A stretch of DNA of 40,161 nt, taken from positions 1 to 40,161 of the forward strand of contig NZ_LATM01000036.1 of assembly GCF_000972495.1 (NCBI RefSeq). Direction: 5' to 3'. Both the position numbers and the translations under genes were made by a program. Below the pieces are notes generated by a model. That model ran no database searches, was not told the DNA's origin, and was given only the letters and a program-made list of their open reading frames with translations. Numbering within the stretch: position 1 is the first letter of the stretch; every line of letters begins with the position of its first letter. This document shows, piece after piece, positions 5,822-14,057 of the stretch. The DNA comes from Hymenobacter terrenus. GTDB lineage: Bacteria > Bacteroidota > Bacteroidia > Cytophagales > Hymenobacteraceae.

Positions 5822-8731
5822 CTACGGCCGACCGCCTGGGCTGCCCGCCGGCGTGATCCCGCCCGGGGTAGTGGTGCCGGGCGAAGGTGTATTAGCGGGA
5901 GAGTTGAGCAGATTATTAGCCGGCGCCGTTGGCTGGCGGCCCGTCGAATCGGCGGGCTGAGCTGTAGGCGGCTGGCTATTTGGGAAGGCTGCGGGCCGCT
6001 GCCCATTGGCTGGGCGGGCGGTGCTATCGGCCGGCGCTGTGCCCGAGGTGCTATCGGCAGCGGTGCCGCGCAGCATGCCGGGGGCGCTACCCGCTGGTGC
6101 ACCCGGATACCCGCCGGGTCGTGCGCCGGCGGGCCGGCCGCCGGCTGGGGCACTCGTGGGCGCGCCACCGGGACGAGCTCCCCCGCCGCTGGGAGCCCCA
6201 CCGCCAGCGGGCGCCCCACCGCCACCGAGGTCCGTGCCGCCGCCATCGCCTTTCAGGTCATCGTTGTTGATGCTCTTGCCACGGCGGGGCGGGGCCACCG
6301 TGAGCTTACCGATGCGGTAGCTGATGTTGACTTTGAAGCTCATGTTCCGCAGCACGTTGGTGCTGGTCTGGTCCAGGAGGGGAGTGTTGACTTGGTTGCG
6401 GATATTGACGGAAGTGGTGAAGAAGTTCTCAGCACCCAAGCCGAAGCTGCCTTTCTTGTTTGCGAAATCACGCTTCACACTGAGGCTGTAGATGCCGAAA
6501 CCACTCTGGTCGCCTTGCAGCTGTACCTGCCGGCCCCGGTAGAAGCCGAACGCCTGTAATCCCCACACTTCGGTGAGCTTGTAGCTGCCAAAGAGGCGGC
6601 CGCTGGCCACGAAGCCTTCGTTGCTGGCGTTGAAGAATGGGTCAGGCACGTTGTTGTTCAGCACGGCATAGTAGGCATCGAAGCCGCCGTTCAGGCTGAG
6701 CTTGCCGCCGTTGATGCTGGCGAATACGCTGCCACCGTACGCGTCTTCCTGGCCGATGTTGGCGTAGGTAATCCGCTGCACGCCATCGCCGATGGGTGTG
6801 CGGACCGACTGAATTGCGCCGGTCGTATTGCGGGCAAATACCGAAAAATTCAGGTTGGCTTTTTTAACGAGCGTGCTGTAGCCCAACTCGTAGTTATTCG
6901 TGTATTCAGGCTCCAGTTCGGGGTTTCCTTCGGTGCGAATGAGCGGGTTCGATTGCTGAACGTTAGGGTTCAGGAATTGCAGCGACGGGCGCTGGATGCG
7001 CCGGTTGTAGGCCAGCTTCAACACGTTACCGTTGGCGAGCTTGCGCGAGAAGTTCACGCTGGGCACCAGCACGCCGTAGTCGGGAATGCTGACGGTTTCG
7101 TTGGTCTTGAAATCAGCCGTGATGGTGGTGTACTCGTAGCGCAGGCCAGGCTTGAGGGTGAAGCCTTTGGGCAAAACCAGGGTGTAAGCAGCATACGCGG
7201 CGGCTACGTTCTGACGGTAGTTAAAACCATTGTTCAGCCCGACGTTGGTGGACCGGACCAGCTCGCCGTTGGGGCCTGTGGCAGTGAAAAAACTGTAGTC
7301 GCTGCTCACGCGGCGCAGAATGTCCTTGCCCCCGAATTCCAGTATCTGGGTTTTGGCAATTGGCGACTGGTAGTCGACCTGCACCGTGAATTCTTCGTTG
7401 GCACTGGGGTTTTCGTTGCGAATATTGCGCTCGTTCGTGTCAGAGCTAAGGATTTTGTTCGTGAAATTATTCGTGCGGTCGTTGCGGCTGTATAGGGTCA
7501 GAATGCTGAATTCCTGTTGCGCTTTCTCAAACGTGTGAGTGTAGTTTAGGCTGGCGTCTACCGTGCCCGAGTTATCGGTCACGCTCACATCGCGCACCGA
7601 GTTTCTTTCCAGCAGCGACGAAAGGCTGGTCAATCGGTCCTGATTATTATGCGAGTTGCGGGCGCCGTACGACAGCGAAGCCGTTAGCGAATTGTGTTTG
7701 TCGAGGTCATAATCCCAGCCCAGTACCGAGCGGCCAAACACTTGCTCTAGGCGCGTATCGGCCGATTGGCTGGTTGTCGATAGCACCCTGCCAGTGCCAT
7801 CCTTAACAACTTGCTGGTTCGTAAAGCTCCCCGGAATGTTGTAGCCCGCCCGGCCGAAAGCGCCGAGTGAAAAGCCCATCTTGCCCATTCGGTAGCTGCC
7901 TTGCAGGCTCAGGTTGCTGGCGCGGATGCCCACGCTGGCATCGACGCCCAGCGTGCCGCCGCTCAGGTTATTTTGCTTGGTGATGATGTTGATGATGCCA
8001 CCCGAGCCCTCAGCATCGTACTTAGCCGAGGGCGAGGTGATGACTTCCACGGTCTTAATCTGGTCGGCTGGAATCTGGCGCAGGGCATCGGCAATGCTGC
8101 TGGCCGCGATGGCCGAGGGCTTGTTGTTGATGAGGACCCGGATGTTGGAGCTGCCGCGCAGGCTCACGTTGCCGTCGAGGTCCACGCTCAGCAGGGGCAC
8201 GCGCTTGAGCACGTCGGTGGCGTCGCCGCCGCGGGCGGTCTGGTCGTTTTCAGCGTTGTAAACGGTGCGGTCAACCTTTTCCTCAATCAGCGCTTTCTGG
8301 CCGGTAACTACCACCTCACCTAACTTTTGCGCGGCCGCGGCCAGGGTTACCTGGCCTAAATCGACGGCGGCGTTGGCGGGTACTACCACGCCGGTCCGCT
8401 CCTCATTTTTATAGCCCAGGAAGCTGATTTGAATAGTGTAAGTCCCGGCCGGAATGCCGGGCAGCACGAATTTGCCATCGTCGCCACACACGCCCCCGTT
8501 CACCACTTTGCCCGTGGCAGCGTCGAGCACCGCTACCGTAGCGTAGGAAACGGGCTTGCCCGTGGCGGCGTCGGTCACGGTACCCGCGACGCGGCCGGTA
8601 GCGGCGCGGGCCGGCGCCGAAGCGGCGGCTGGCGCTGGGCGGCCACCGGGCACTTGCTGGCCCGAGGCCAATTGACTAGTGGTTAGCAGGGCCGTCAGGA
8701 GGGTGGCGGTGAGTGGTAATCGTATTCTCAT
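5822..8731 (-). CDS. Outer-membrane beta-barrel protein (TonB-dependent-receptor-like) with a long Gly/Pro/Ala C-terminal tail
   Basis: 969 residues from MRIRLPLTATLL at 8731, chosen because a signal peptide follows directly (to about ASGQQ). Next comes a carboxypeptidase-regulatory-like beta-sandwich (GRVAGTVTDAATGKPVSYAT to about residue 130), a plug domain (VVVTGQKALIEEKVDRTVYN; SSNIRVLINNKPS; VITSPSAKYDAEGSGGIINI), and an OMP_b-brl_3-type 20-odd-strand barrel. The barrel ends at SYRIGKLTVAPPRRG and the usual SINNDDLKG motif. A further 142 residues rich in Gly, Ala, Pro, Ser and Thr follow, which is far longer than usual. Members import or bind large ligands at the outer membrane; no SusD partner is adjacent, so the ligand is unknown. 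Confidence 0.88.
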   Translation of the reverse strand: MRIRLPLTATLLTALLTTSQLASGQQVPGGRPAPAAASAPARAATGRVAGTVTDAATGKPVSYATVAVLDAATGKVVNGGVCGDDGKFVLPGIPAGTYTIQISFLGYKNEERTGVVVPANAAVDLGQVTLAAAAQKLGEVVVTGQKALIEEKVDRTVYNAENDQTARGGDATDVLKRVPLLSVDLDGNVSLRGSSNIRVLINNKPSAIAASSIADALRQIPADQIKTVEVITSPSAKYDAEGSGGIINIITKQNNLSGGTLGVDASVGIRASNLSLQGSYRMGKMGFSLGAFGRAGYNIPGSFTNQQVVKDGTGRVLSTTSQSADTRLEQVFGRSVLGWDYDLDKHNSLTASLSYGARNSHNNQDRLTSLSSLLERNSVRDVSVTDNSGTVDASLNYTHTFEKAQQEFSILTLYSRNDRTNNFTNKILSSDTNERNIRNENPSANEEFTVQVDYQSPIAKTQILEFGGKDILRRVSSDYSFFTATGPNGELVRSTNVGLNNGFNYRQNVAAAYAAYTLVLPKGFTLKPGLRYEYTTITADFKTNETVSIPDYGVLVPSVNFSRKLANGNVLKLAYNRRIQRPSLQFLNPNVQQSNPLIRTEGNPELEPEYTNNYELGYSTLVKKANLNFSVFARNTTGAIQSVRTPIGDGVQRITYANIGQEDAYGGSVFASINGGKLSLNGGFDAYYAVLNNNVPDPFFNASNEGFVASGRLFGSYKLTEVWGLQAFGFYRGRQVQLQGDQSGFGIYSLSVKRDFANKKGSFGLGAENFFTTSVNIRNQVNTPLLDQTSTNVLRNMSFKVNISYRIGKLTVAPPRRGKSINNDDLKGDGGGTDLGGGGAPAGGGAPSGGGARPGGAPTSAPAGGRPAGARPGGYPGAPAGSAPGMLRGTAADSTSGTAPADSTARPANGQRPAAFPNSQPPTAQPADSTGRQPTAPANNLLNSPANTPSPGTTTPGGITPAGSPGGRP

Positions 8732-9036
8732 ATAATGCATAGCAGCCAAAGTGCCGCAGTTTGGGCCGGAGGTTGCATCCGGCAGCCATGTTTTTGGTTG
8801 GCGCCCAGCGTAGCCGCCGACAGCTACCATCGGCTTACCGACGAGCAAAGTTCCCAACAAAGCGAGGCTCGCCAGCAGAAACTAGATTATCAATCCATAA
8901 ACCCCGACCAAACCACTAATTCTGCCGCCACTAACAACCGCTCTTCGTTCGCCGTCGTACCTTTGTGCCGGCCCGACAATCTTTTATGTGGGCCAGATGG
9001 TTACACTCCGTCACCATCCCACCGACGCCTGCCCTG
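8732..9036. other. Divergent intergenic region between the receptor gene and dxs
   Basis: 305 bp that must hold promoters for both directions. The only clear match to a Bacteroidota -7 box is TACCTTTG at 8958-8965 facing dxs. No gene or repeat was recognised. Confidence 0.6.
8958..8965 (+). promoter_or_regulatory. Possible -7 promoter box for dxs
   Basis: TACCTTTG fits TAnnTTTG exactly and lies 71 bp before the chosen dxs start. A matching -33 TTG at the right distance was not seen. Confidence 0.4.
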
Positions 9037-10983
9037 ATGATAGTTGAACCCGGACCGCTGCTAGCGGCGATTGACTCGCCCGACGACCTTAAAAAGCTTG
9101 CTCCTGAGCAGCTAGTCCAACTAAGCACCGAGCTGCGCGAGTTTATCATTGACTCCGTGAGCATTTATGGCGGGCACTTTGGCGCCTCACTGGGCGTCGT
9201 CGAGCTGTCGGTGGCCCTGCACTACGTCTTCAATACGCCCTACGACCAGCTCGTTTGGGACGTGGGCCACCAGGCCTACGGCCACAAAATCCTCACCGGC
9301 CGCCGCGATAAGTTTCCGACTAATCGCCGTTACCACGGCATGTCGGGCTTCCCCAAGCGCAGCGAAAGCGAGTACGATGCTTTTGGCGTAGGCCACAGTA
9401 GCACCAGCATCGGCGCGGCGCTGGGCATGGCGGTGGCGTCGGATTACAAAGGCGAGAAGGACCGCCAGCACATTGCCGTCATCGGCGACGGCGCCATGAC
9501 GGCGGGCATGGCCTTCGAGGCCCTGAACCACGCCGGCGTGGCTAATTCCAACCTGCTGGTTATCCTCAATGACAATTGCATGAGCATCGACCCCAACGTG
9601 GGCGCGCTCAAGGAATACCTCACCGACATTACCACCTCCCGCACCTACAACAAGGTGCGCGACGAGCTGTGGAACGTGCTGGGCAAGCTTAGCAAGTTCG
9701 GCCCGAACCCGCAGCACATTGCCCGCAAAGTGGAGGCCGCCATGAAGGCGACCCTGCTCAAGCAAAGCAACCTGTTTGAGGCCCTGAAATTCCGCTACTT
9801 CGGCCCCGTGGATGGCCACGACGTACAGCATCTCGTCACCATTCTTAACGACCTGAAGAGCATTCCCGGCCCCAAGCTGCTGCACTGCGTAACGGTGAAG
9901 GGCAAGGGCTACGCGCTGGCCGAGAAGGACCAGACGCTGTGGCACGCGCCGGGCTTGTTCGATAAAATCACGGGCGAGATTTACAAGAAAACGCCTTCGG
10001 CACCCCAGCCACCGAAGTATCAGGATGTATTTGGCCACACGATGGTGGAACTGGCCGAGGCCAACCCCGCCATCGTGGGCGTGACGCCGGCCATGCCATC
10101 AGGCTCGTCGCTGAACATTATGATGGCCGCCATGCCCGACCGGGCCTTCGACGTGGGCATTGCCGAGCAGCACGCCGTCACGTTCTCGGCCGGCCTAGCC
10201 ACGCAGGGGCTGGTGCCGTTCTGTAATATCTATTCCTCGTTTATGCAGCGGGGCTACGACCAGGTGGTGCACGACGCGGCCCTGCAAAATCTGCACGTGG
10301 TGTTCTGCCTCGACCGCGCCGGTTTCGCGGGCGCTGACGGCCCCACCCACCACGGCTGCTACGACCTGGCCTATATGCGCTGCATCCCCAACATCGTGGT
10401 GTCGGCCCCGATGAACGAGCAGGAGCTGCGCAACCTGATGTACACAGCCTCGCTGCCCGAAAACGCGGGTCCGTTCAGCATCCGCTATCCGCGGGGGGAG
10501 GGTGTGATGCCGCAGTGGCGCACGCCCTTGCAGCGCGTGGCCATTGGCACGGGCCGAGTGGTGCGCGAGGGCGAAGAGGGCGGCGTGGCCATCCTCAGCA
10601 TCGGCCACATCGGCAACTACGCGGTGAAGGCCACTGAAACCCTGGCCACCGAAGGCCTCGACGTGGGCCACTACGACATGCGTTTCTGCAAGCCGCTCGA
10701 TGAGGAGATGCTGCGCGACATTGCCCGCCGCTACCGCGCCATCGTGACCGTAGAAGATGGCTGCCTGCCCGGCGGCTTCGGCTCGGCCGTGCTGGAATTC
10801 CTCACCGACCACGGTTTCCATCTGCCGGTGCGCCGCTTGGGCATCCCCGACCGCGTGGTGGAGCATGGCTCGCAGGATGAGCTGTATAAAGAGTGTGGCT
10901 TTGATGCCACTGGTATTGCCGCCGCCGTGCGCGAGATGGGGGAGAAGGTGACAGCCGCAACGTTGGGCACGGTGCTGCGGTAA
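9037..10983 (+). CDS. dxs: 1-deoxy-D-xylulose-5-phosphate synthase
   Basis: First step of the MEP pathway: pyruvate plus glyceraldehyde-3-phosphate give DXP and CO2, with thiamine diphosphate; cytoplasmic. I start at MIVEPGPLLAAIDSP (648 residues); the frame extends back to 8965 but those 24 residues are not family-like. Marks seen: His in SIYGGHFGASLG, GHSSTSIGAALGMA, the ThDP-Mg motif GDGAMTAG (about 140-147) with NDNCMSI, and the C2-activating Glu in DVGIAEQHAVTFSAG. Transketolase N-terminal, pyrimidine-binding and C-terminal domains are all present. Length is typical. It is closed by a strong shared terminator and stands alone. Confidence 0.96.
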   Translation: MIVEPGPLLAAIDSPDDLKKLAPEQLVQLSTELREFIIDSVSIYGGHFGASLGVVELSVALHYVFNTPYDQLVWDVGHQAYGHKILTGRRDKFPTNRRYHGMSGFPKRSESEYDAFGVGHSSTSIGAALGMAVASDYKGEKDRQHIAVIGDGAMTAGMAFEALNHAGVANSNLLVILNDNCMSIDPNVGALKEYLTDITTSRTYNKVRDELWNVLGKLSKFGPNPQHIARKVEAAMKATLLKQSNLFEALKFRYFGPVDGHDVQHLVTILNDLKSIPGPKLLHCVTVKGKGYALAEKDQTLWHAPGLFDKITGEIYKKTPSAPQPPKYQDVFGHTMVELAEANPAIVGVTPAMPSGSSLNIMMAAMPDRAFDVGIAEQHAVTFSAGLATQGLVPFCNIYSSFMQRGYDQVVHDAALQNLHVVFCLDRAGFAGADGPTHHGCYDLAYMRCIPNIVVSAPMNEQELRNLMYTASLPENAGPFSIRYPRGEGVMPQWRTPLQRVAIGTGRVVREGEEGGVAILSIGHIGNYAVKATETLATEGLDVGHYDMRFCKPLDEEMLRDIARRYRAIVTVEDGCLPGGFGSAVLEFLTDHGFHLPVRRLGIPDRVVEHGSQDELYKECGFDATGIAAAVREMGEKVTAATLGTVLR

Positions 10984-11010
10984 CGGCTGGCAGTACTTCC
11001 AAAATCTATA

Positions 11011-11062
11011 AATCTATAAAGAAGCCCCCGTAGCGGTTGCTGCGGGGGCTTCTTTATAGATT
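11011..11062. terminator. Bidirectional terminator after dxs
   Basis: Perfect 20-bp arms AATCTATAAAGAAGCCCCCG (11011-11030) and their complement (11043-11062) around a 12-nt loop. It abuts the stop codon of the minus-strand gene at 11063, so it serves both strands. The left arm is preceded by a partial direct repeat of AAATCTATA. Confidence 0.85.
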
Positions 11063-11599
11063 CTACAGTTTGCGGAAAGGTAGTTCGCCGTACCGGATAT
11101 TGAGATTTGGAAACAGGTTCTGCAACTCGGTCGTCTTGTCGATGATGTTATCGTTGAAGCTAGGGTGACGCTTGCGCGTACCATTTGCAACAATAACTTC
11201 AACCTCCTCTTGGTCGCTCAATAGATTTTCGGCAAGGAACCACGCAATGGAGGCGCATATCTGACCAATGGCCTTTTTGCGTCCCTTCTGCCGGCCGGAA
11301 ACAGACCGGTTGCCCTTAAGGTCTATGAACAATGATATCGCCTGCGTGAATACAACGCAGTCGCAACGGCTGCTATCGGCTTCATCGGTGAACATGCACT
11401 TATCCACCGCTACGAGGTGAAAAATGCGGCCGCTGCTATTCTGAATGGTAAAATCGTAGGGGCTGGTTTCTTCGCCCCGTCGGCGGATGTAGCAGCGACC
11501 TTCCTCCGGGTGGTCGTAGATGAGGGCAGTTCTGACTTGATGGGTGCTGAGGCACCCGCCCGCCACGCGAGGATGCTGGCTTACTTGTTCCGCATCCAT
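11063..11599 (-). CDS. PD-(D/E)XK-nuclease-like protein, partner of the AAA ATPase
   Basis: 178 residues, not a family I can name. Its ATG overlaps the stop of the ATPase gene (TAATG), so the two are translationally coupled. The central part reads DKCMFTDEADSSRCDCVVF, then SLFIDLKG, then KKAIGQICASIAWF. Asp80, Asp93-x-Lys95 and Gln113 have the spacing of a PD-(D/E)XK nuclease core with a following Q helix. If right, it is the toxic or DNA-cutting effector of a two-gene system; that is inference from the motif and the coupling. A predominantly basic C-terminal half (RKRHPSF, RYGELPFRKL) would suit nucleic-acid binding. The alternative is a non-catalytic adaptor. Confidence 0.7.
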   Translation of the reverse strand: MDAEQVSQHPRVAGGCLSTHQVRTALIYDHPEEGRCYIRRRGEETSPYDFTIQNSSGRIFHLVAVDKCMFTDEADSSRCDCVVFTQAISLFIDLKGNRSVSGRQKGRKKAIGQICASIAWFLAENLLSDQEEVEVIVANGTRKRHPSFNDNIIDKTTELQNLFPNLNIRYGELPFRKL

Positions 11600-12837
11600 T
11601 ATTTGGTGCGAACAGTGGTTTTCGCCGGTTTCCGCAAGCGAACAAGCTTGTCGAAAATAGCGCTTAACTCGTCAGAAGCAATATCTAGTTCGTTTTCCTC
11701 GATCAGGCCAGTCTTTCTATTGATGATGGAACGGACCTGCTGCTTGCGCTTGGTGCCGGGGCGGTCCACGTAGTAAGCAGCGAACTGTTCGGGGTCAATC
11801 CAACAATGGCGGGGAATCAATTGCGCTACTTTCTTGGCTGTTGCCTCGTCTTGTTGGGCGATACGGAAAGCATAGCACAGCAGGTTGAGAGCCGTGAGAA
11901 CGTATGGACTATGTGTAGTTAAAACCAAGTCATTTTGCCCTTCAATCCGGGCACATTTATCAACCAGTATTTTGACTAATTCAAATTGTGCAGTTGGAAA
12001 CAAATTCAGTTCCGGCTCTTCGATAATGAAGCTTTGTGCCTGCTCGGTGTTGCGGCTCAAGTGCTCCAGTAGCACCAGCAGCGGGGTGACGGATTGGATG
12101 CCGCTGGCAGTTTCGTTAATTGGCAAACTCCGCTGCTTGTTTAAGCTTATGTATCCGCGTTCATTGATATGTTCGTATTGTACACCCAAAAAAGGAATAT
12201 CAAGCATGTCAATTACCGACCCTGCTTTTAGGTACGCCTTCACAAAATCGAGCAGCGGCTTAGGCAAGTCGATTTTGGCCTGTATTAGTGAAGGCCATGA
12301 TAGGTTAAGAGTAGAAACAAGTAGTCGTTCTGCCGGAACATAATGAGTGTATAGGGCAGATTCAAAAATTGCCTTTAAGTAAAATTGCCTAGAATACTGT
12401 TTCAACAGAGCTTTTATTTCTTCTAGTGTATAAGTCGCATCATTTGTTGAAAGTGTATCAAGAAAGCCTTGGACGTCTGGAATTAAATCATTCTTCGTGT
12501 TGACACCCGAATCATAATTATTATATGTTTCTATGTGAGATAATGTTTGACTGTCATAGCTGATGATGTCGCCCAATATTTGAATAGTCTTCCCACTCTG
12601 ATTAGAAAGCCTGATTAAATAATCGTTTTCACGATAATTATCAATGCCATACTTTACTAAGATGCCACTTAAATCTACGTTATCGACGAAAGGTCCACCG
12701 TCACCAAAAATCGCCGCCAGCTTCGCCAGTGTGCTCTTCCCACCGCCCGTCGGCCCAATGAAAACTGTCACCCGCTTGAAGTCCACCGTGGCGTCTTTTA
12801 TCGGGCCGAAATTCTTGACAACTAGCTGCTCGTTCAT
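11599..12837 (-). CDS. AAA (ABC/SMC-type) ATPase of a two-gene system
   Basis: 412 residues from MNEQLVVKNFGPIKDATVDF at 12837; the open frame reaches back to 12933 but those residues are not family-like. Walker A is GPTGGGKST (28-36). An insert of about 180 residues follows, then the ABC-like signature NETASGIQS (241-249), Walker B IIEEPELNLFP (271-281) and the H-loop LTTHSPYVL (306-314). This is the AAA_15/AAA_21 layout shared by OLD-like, PtuA-like and AriA-like defence ATPases. There is no TOPRIM domain after the H-loop. The middle (about 12300-12660) is clearly AT-rich compared with its neighbours, a sign of transfer. It overlaps the nuclease-like gene downstream and has its own promoter box. 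Confidence 0.85.
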   Translation of the reverse strand: MNEQLVVKNFGPIKDATVDFKRVTVFIGPTGGGKSTLAKLAAIFGDGGPFVDNVDLSGILVKYGIDNYRENDYLIRLSNQSGKTIQILGDIISYDSQTLSHIETYNNYDSGVNTKNDLIPDVQGFLDTLSTNDATYTLEEIKALLKQYSRQFYLKAIFESALYTHYVPAERLLVSTLNLSWPSLIQAKIDLPKPLLDFVKAYLKAGSVIDMLDIPFLGVQYEHINERGYISLNKQRSLPINETASGIQSVTPLLVLLEHLSRNTEQAQSFIIEEPELNLFPTAQFELVKILVDKCARIEGQNDLVLTTHSPYVLTALNLLCYAFRIAQQDEATAKKVAQLIPRHCWIDPEQFAAYYVDRPGTKRKQQVRSIINRKTGLIEENELDIASDELSAIFDKLVRLRKPAKTTVRTK

Positions 12838-12862
12838 GGGATTCTCAACAAAGGGGCTAGAC

Positions 12863-12870
12863 CAAAAGTA
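12863..12870 (-). promoter_or_regulatory. Possible -7 promoter box of the ATPase-nuclease pair
   Basis: TACTTTTG on the minus strand fits TAnnTTTG and lies 25 bp before the ATPase ATG, giving a leader of under 25 nt. Together with the terminator at 12951-12990 it separates this pair from the DUF3850 gene. No clear -33 element. Confidence 0.4.
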
Positions 12871-12950
12871 ACACGCGGCGGCCCCAGAAGTGGAACTGCC
12901 GTGTGGGAATACGCCGCCACTGTTTTTCCGCACCTAACTTCGCAGCGGCT

Positions 12951-12990
12951 AAAAAAGCAAAAAGCGCGGTACAGATTGCTGCCGCGCTTG
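12951..12990 (-). terminator. Terminator of the DUF3850 gene
   Basis: On the minus strand an 8-bp stem AAGCGCGG / CCGCGCTT with a 12-nt loop is followed by TTTTTGCTTTTTT. It lies 27 bp past the DUF3850 stop codon. Confidence 0.75.
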
Positions 12991-13016
12991 TGGTGGTTCG
13001 TGTTCTTTGAGGGAGT

Positions 13017-13370
13017 TTACCAGAGCCTAATATCGGTAATGCCTGTAGGAATGGGGGGAAGTTCGCTGAAGCCCAGTACGCACCAGTTGGCTTGGATGCC
13101 GAAGCCGCCGCCCTGGAGGACGTAGCTTACCCAGCGAGTGAGGGTCCGGCCGGTGTACTGCTCGCTTTCGGGCTCAAATTCGCGGAGCAGGAGCATATCC
13201 CCCACCTGGAAACCTTGGTCGTTTTCGCGCACGTCGAAGGGTTTACTGCCGGCTTTCACGGCGGCAAAACATTCGGGCCAGATTTTCAGCTCGTGCGTTT
13301 GGTGCTGGGCGGGGTTGGAGGTTTGAAACTGAGGAACGAATTGTTCGGCAAGTGCTATGTTGGTGGTCAT
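13017..13370 (-). CDS. DUF3850 (ASCH/PUA-like) protein
   Basis: 117 residues. After a 27-residue lead, HELKIWPECFAAVKAGSKPF, DVRENDQGFQVGDMLLLREF and YTGRTLTRWVSYVLQGGGFG follow in the order of DUF3850, a small ASCH/PUA-like beta-barrel. It ends ANWCVLGFSELPP and then a short tail. Members are common in phages and mobile DNA, and the fold is expected to bind RNA or modified nucleotides; the exact role is not known. It is a single-gene unit with its own terminator and sits just upstream of the ATPase-nuclease pair on the same strand, supporting a mobile-island origin for this stretch. Confidence 0.85.
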   Translation of the reverse strand: MTTNIALAEQFVPQFQTSNPAQHQTHELKIWPECFAAVKAGSKPFDVRENDQGFQVGDMLLLREFEPESEQYTGRTLTRWVSYVLQGGGFGIQANWCVLGFSELPPIPTGITDIRLW

Positions 13371-14057
13371 GGGGATAGTTCTGTTAAGGTGGAAGCTCGC
13401 GAGGGGTGGGCAGTAAACCTGACTTTCTGACTGAGCGTAAGAGCCATATTCACAGCTTACGTTTTGGAAGATACTAGAAGACTATTGAATGAGCCCGCCC
13501 AAGGGTATTTAACAATAAGAAAATCAAGGAGGTTCACCGTGGTTTTTACTGCCCGGAATGCCGATGCCAGGTTGTGGAATAAATTGACAGAATTGGCTTT
13601 TTACGTAGCAGGCAGTGGTTTTGCTACTGCTGCTATGGGTGTTTCAAGTGCGCGTTTTATGACTTCAGGTAGTTGAGCTCGCGCATGGGCGTATGGGGAG
13701 CCATGGTGAGGATGGCCTCCTGCTGAGCAGAGCGGAAGCATCTCGCGTAGTAAACCTTTTTTCACGATTGGGTTGCTGGCGGCATGCGAGATGCTTCGGC
13801 TCTGCTCGGCATTACTGTTCCGTTACTGTTTGCTGCTGTGCCGCTGCTGTCCTGCCAATAACCAAGAGCCTGGTTCGTGCTATGGGCTGGCGCCTTTTAT
13901 ACCAGCAGGCCATGCCGCAACCAGGACCGTATTCGGTGCAAATAGAACAATGCAGTGGGCAGGTCACGTAAAAAAAAGAGGATTGTGAGTGCTAAGACTT
14001 TTCAGCCGTTGATATTTGTGCACTGCTCCTACTTCCCACCCCGTTTACACTTGTCCT
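13371..14057. other. Gene-poor gap with a REP-like palindrome
   Basis: About 690 bp between the DUF3850 gene and galM. It contains the palindrome at 13721-13811. Open frames at 13464-13676 and 13693-13971 have no family resemblance and lie over or beside the repeat; I do not call them. No RNA gene was recognised. Confidence 0.5.
13721..13811. repeat. REP-like intergenic palindrome
   Basis: Arms 13721-13746 (TGCTGAGCAGAGCGGAAGCA and on) and 13786-13811 are complementary at 24 of 26 positions, with a 39-nt spacer. The wording TGCTGAGC...GAAGCATCTCGC is the typical Hymenobacter-type intergenic repeat, also seen in altered form at 15849-15938. Confidence 0.75.

Noticed and set aside
11063..12837. 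OLD-family nuclease or PARIS system
   Set aside because: The ATPase has no TOPRIM domain after the H-loop, and the partner shows no DUF4435 features that I can recognise.
13464..13971. Two plus-strand open frames between the DUF3850 and galM genes
   Set aside because: Composition is unlike the neighbouring proteins, no domain is recognisable, and the second runs through the REP-like palindrome.
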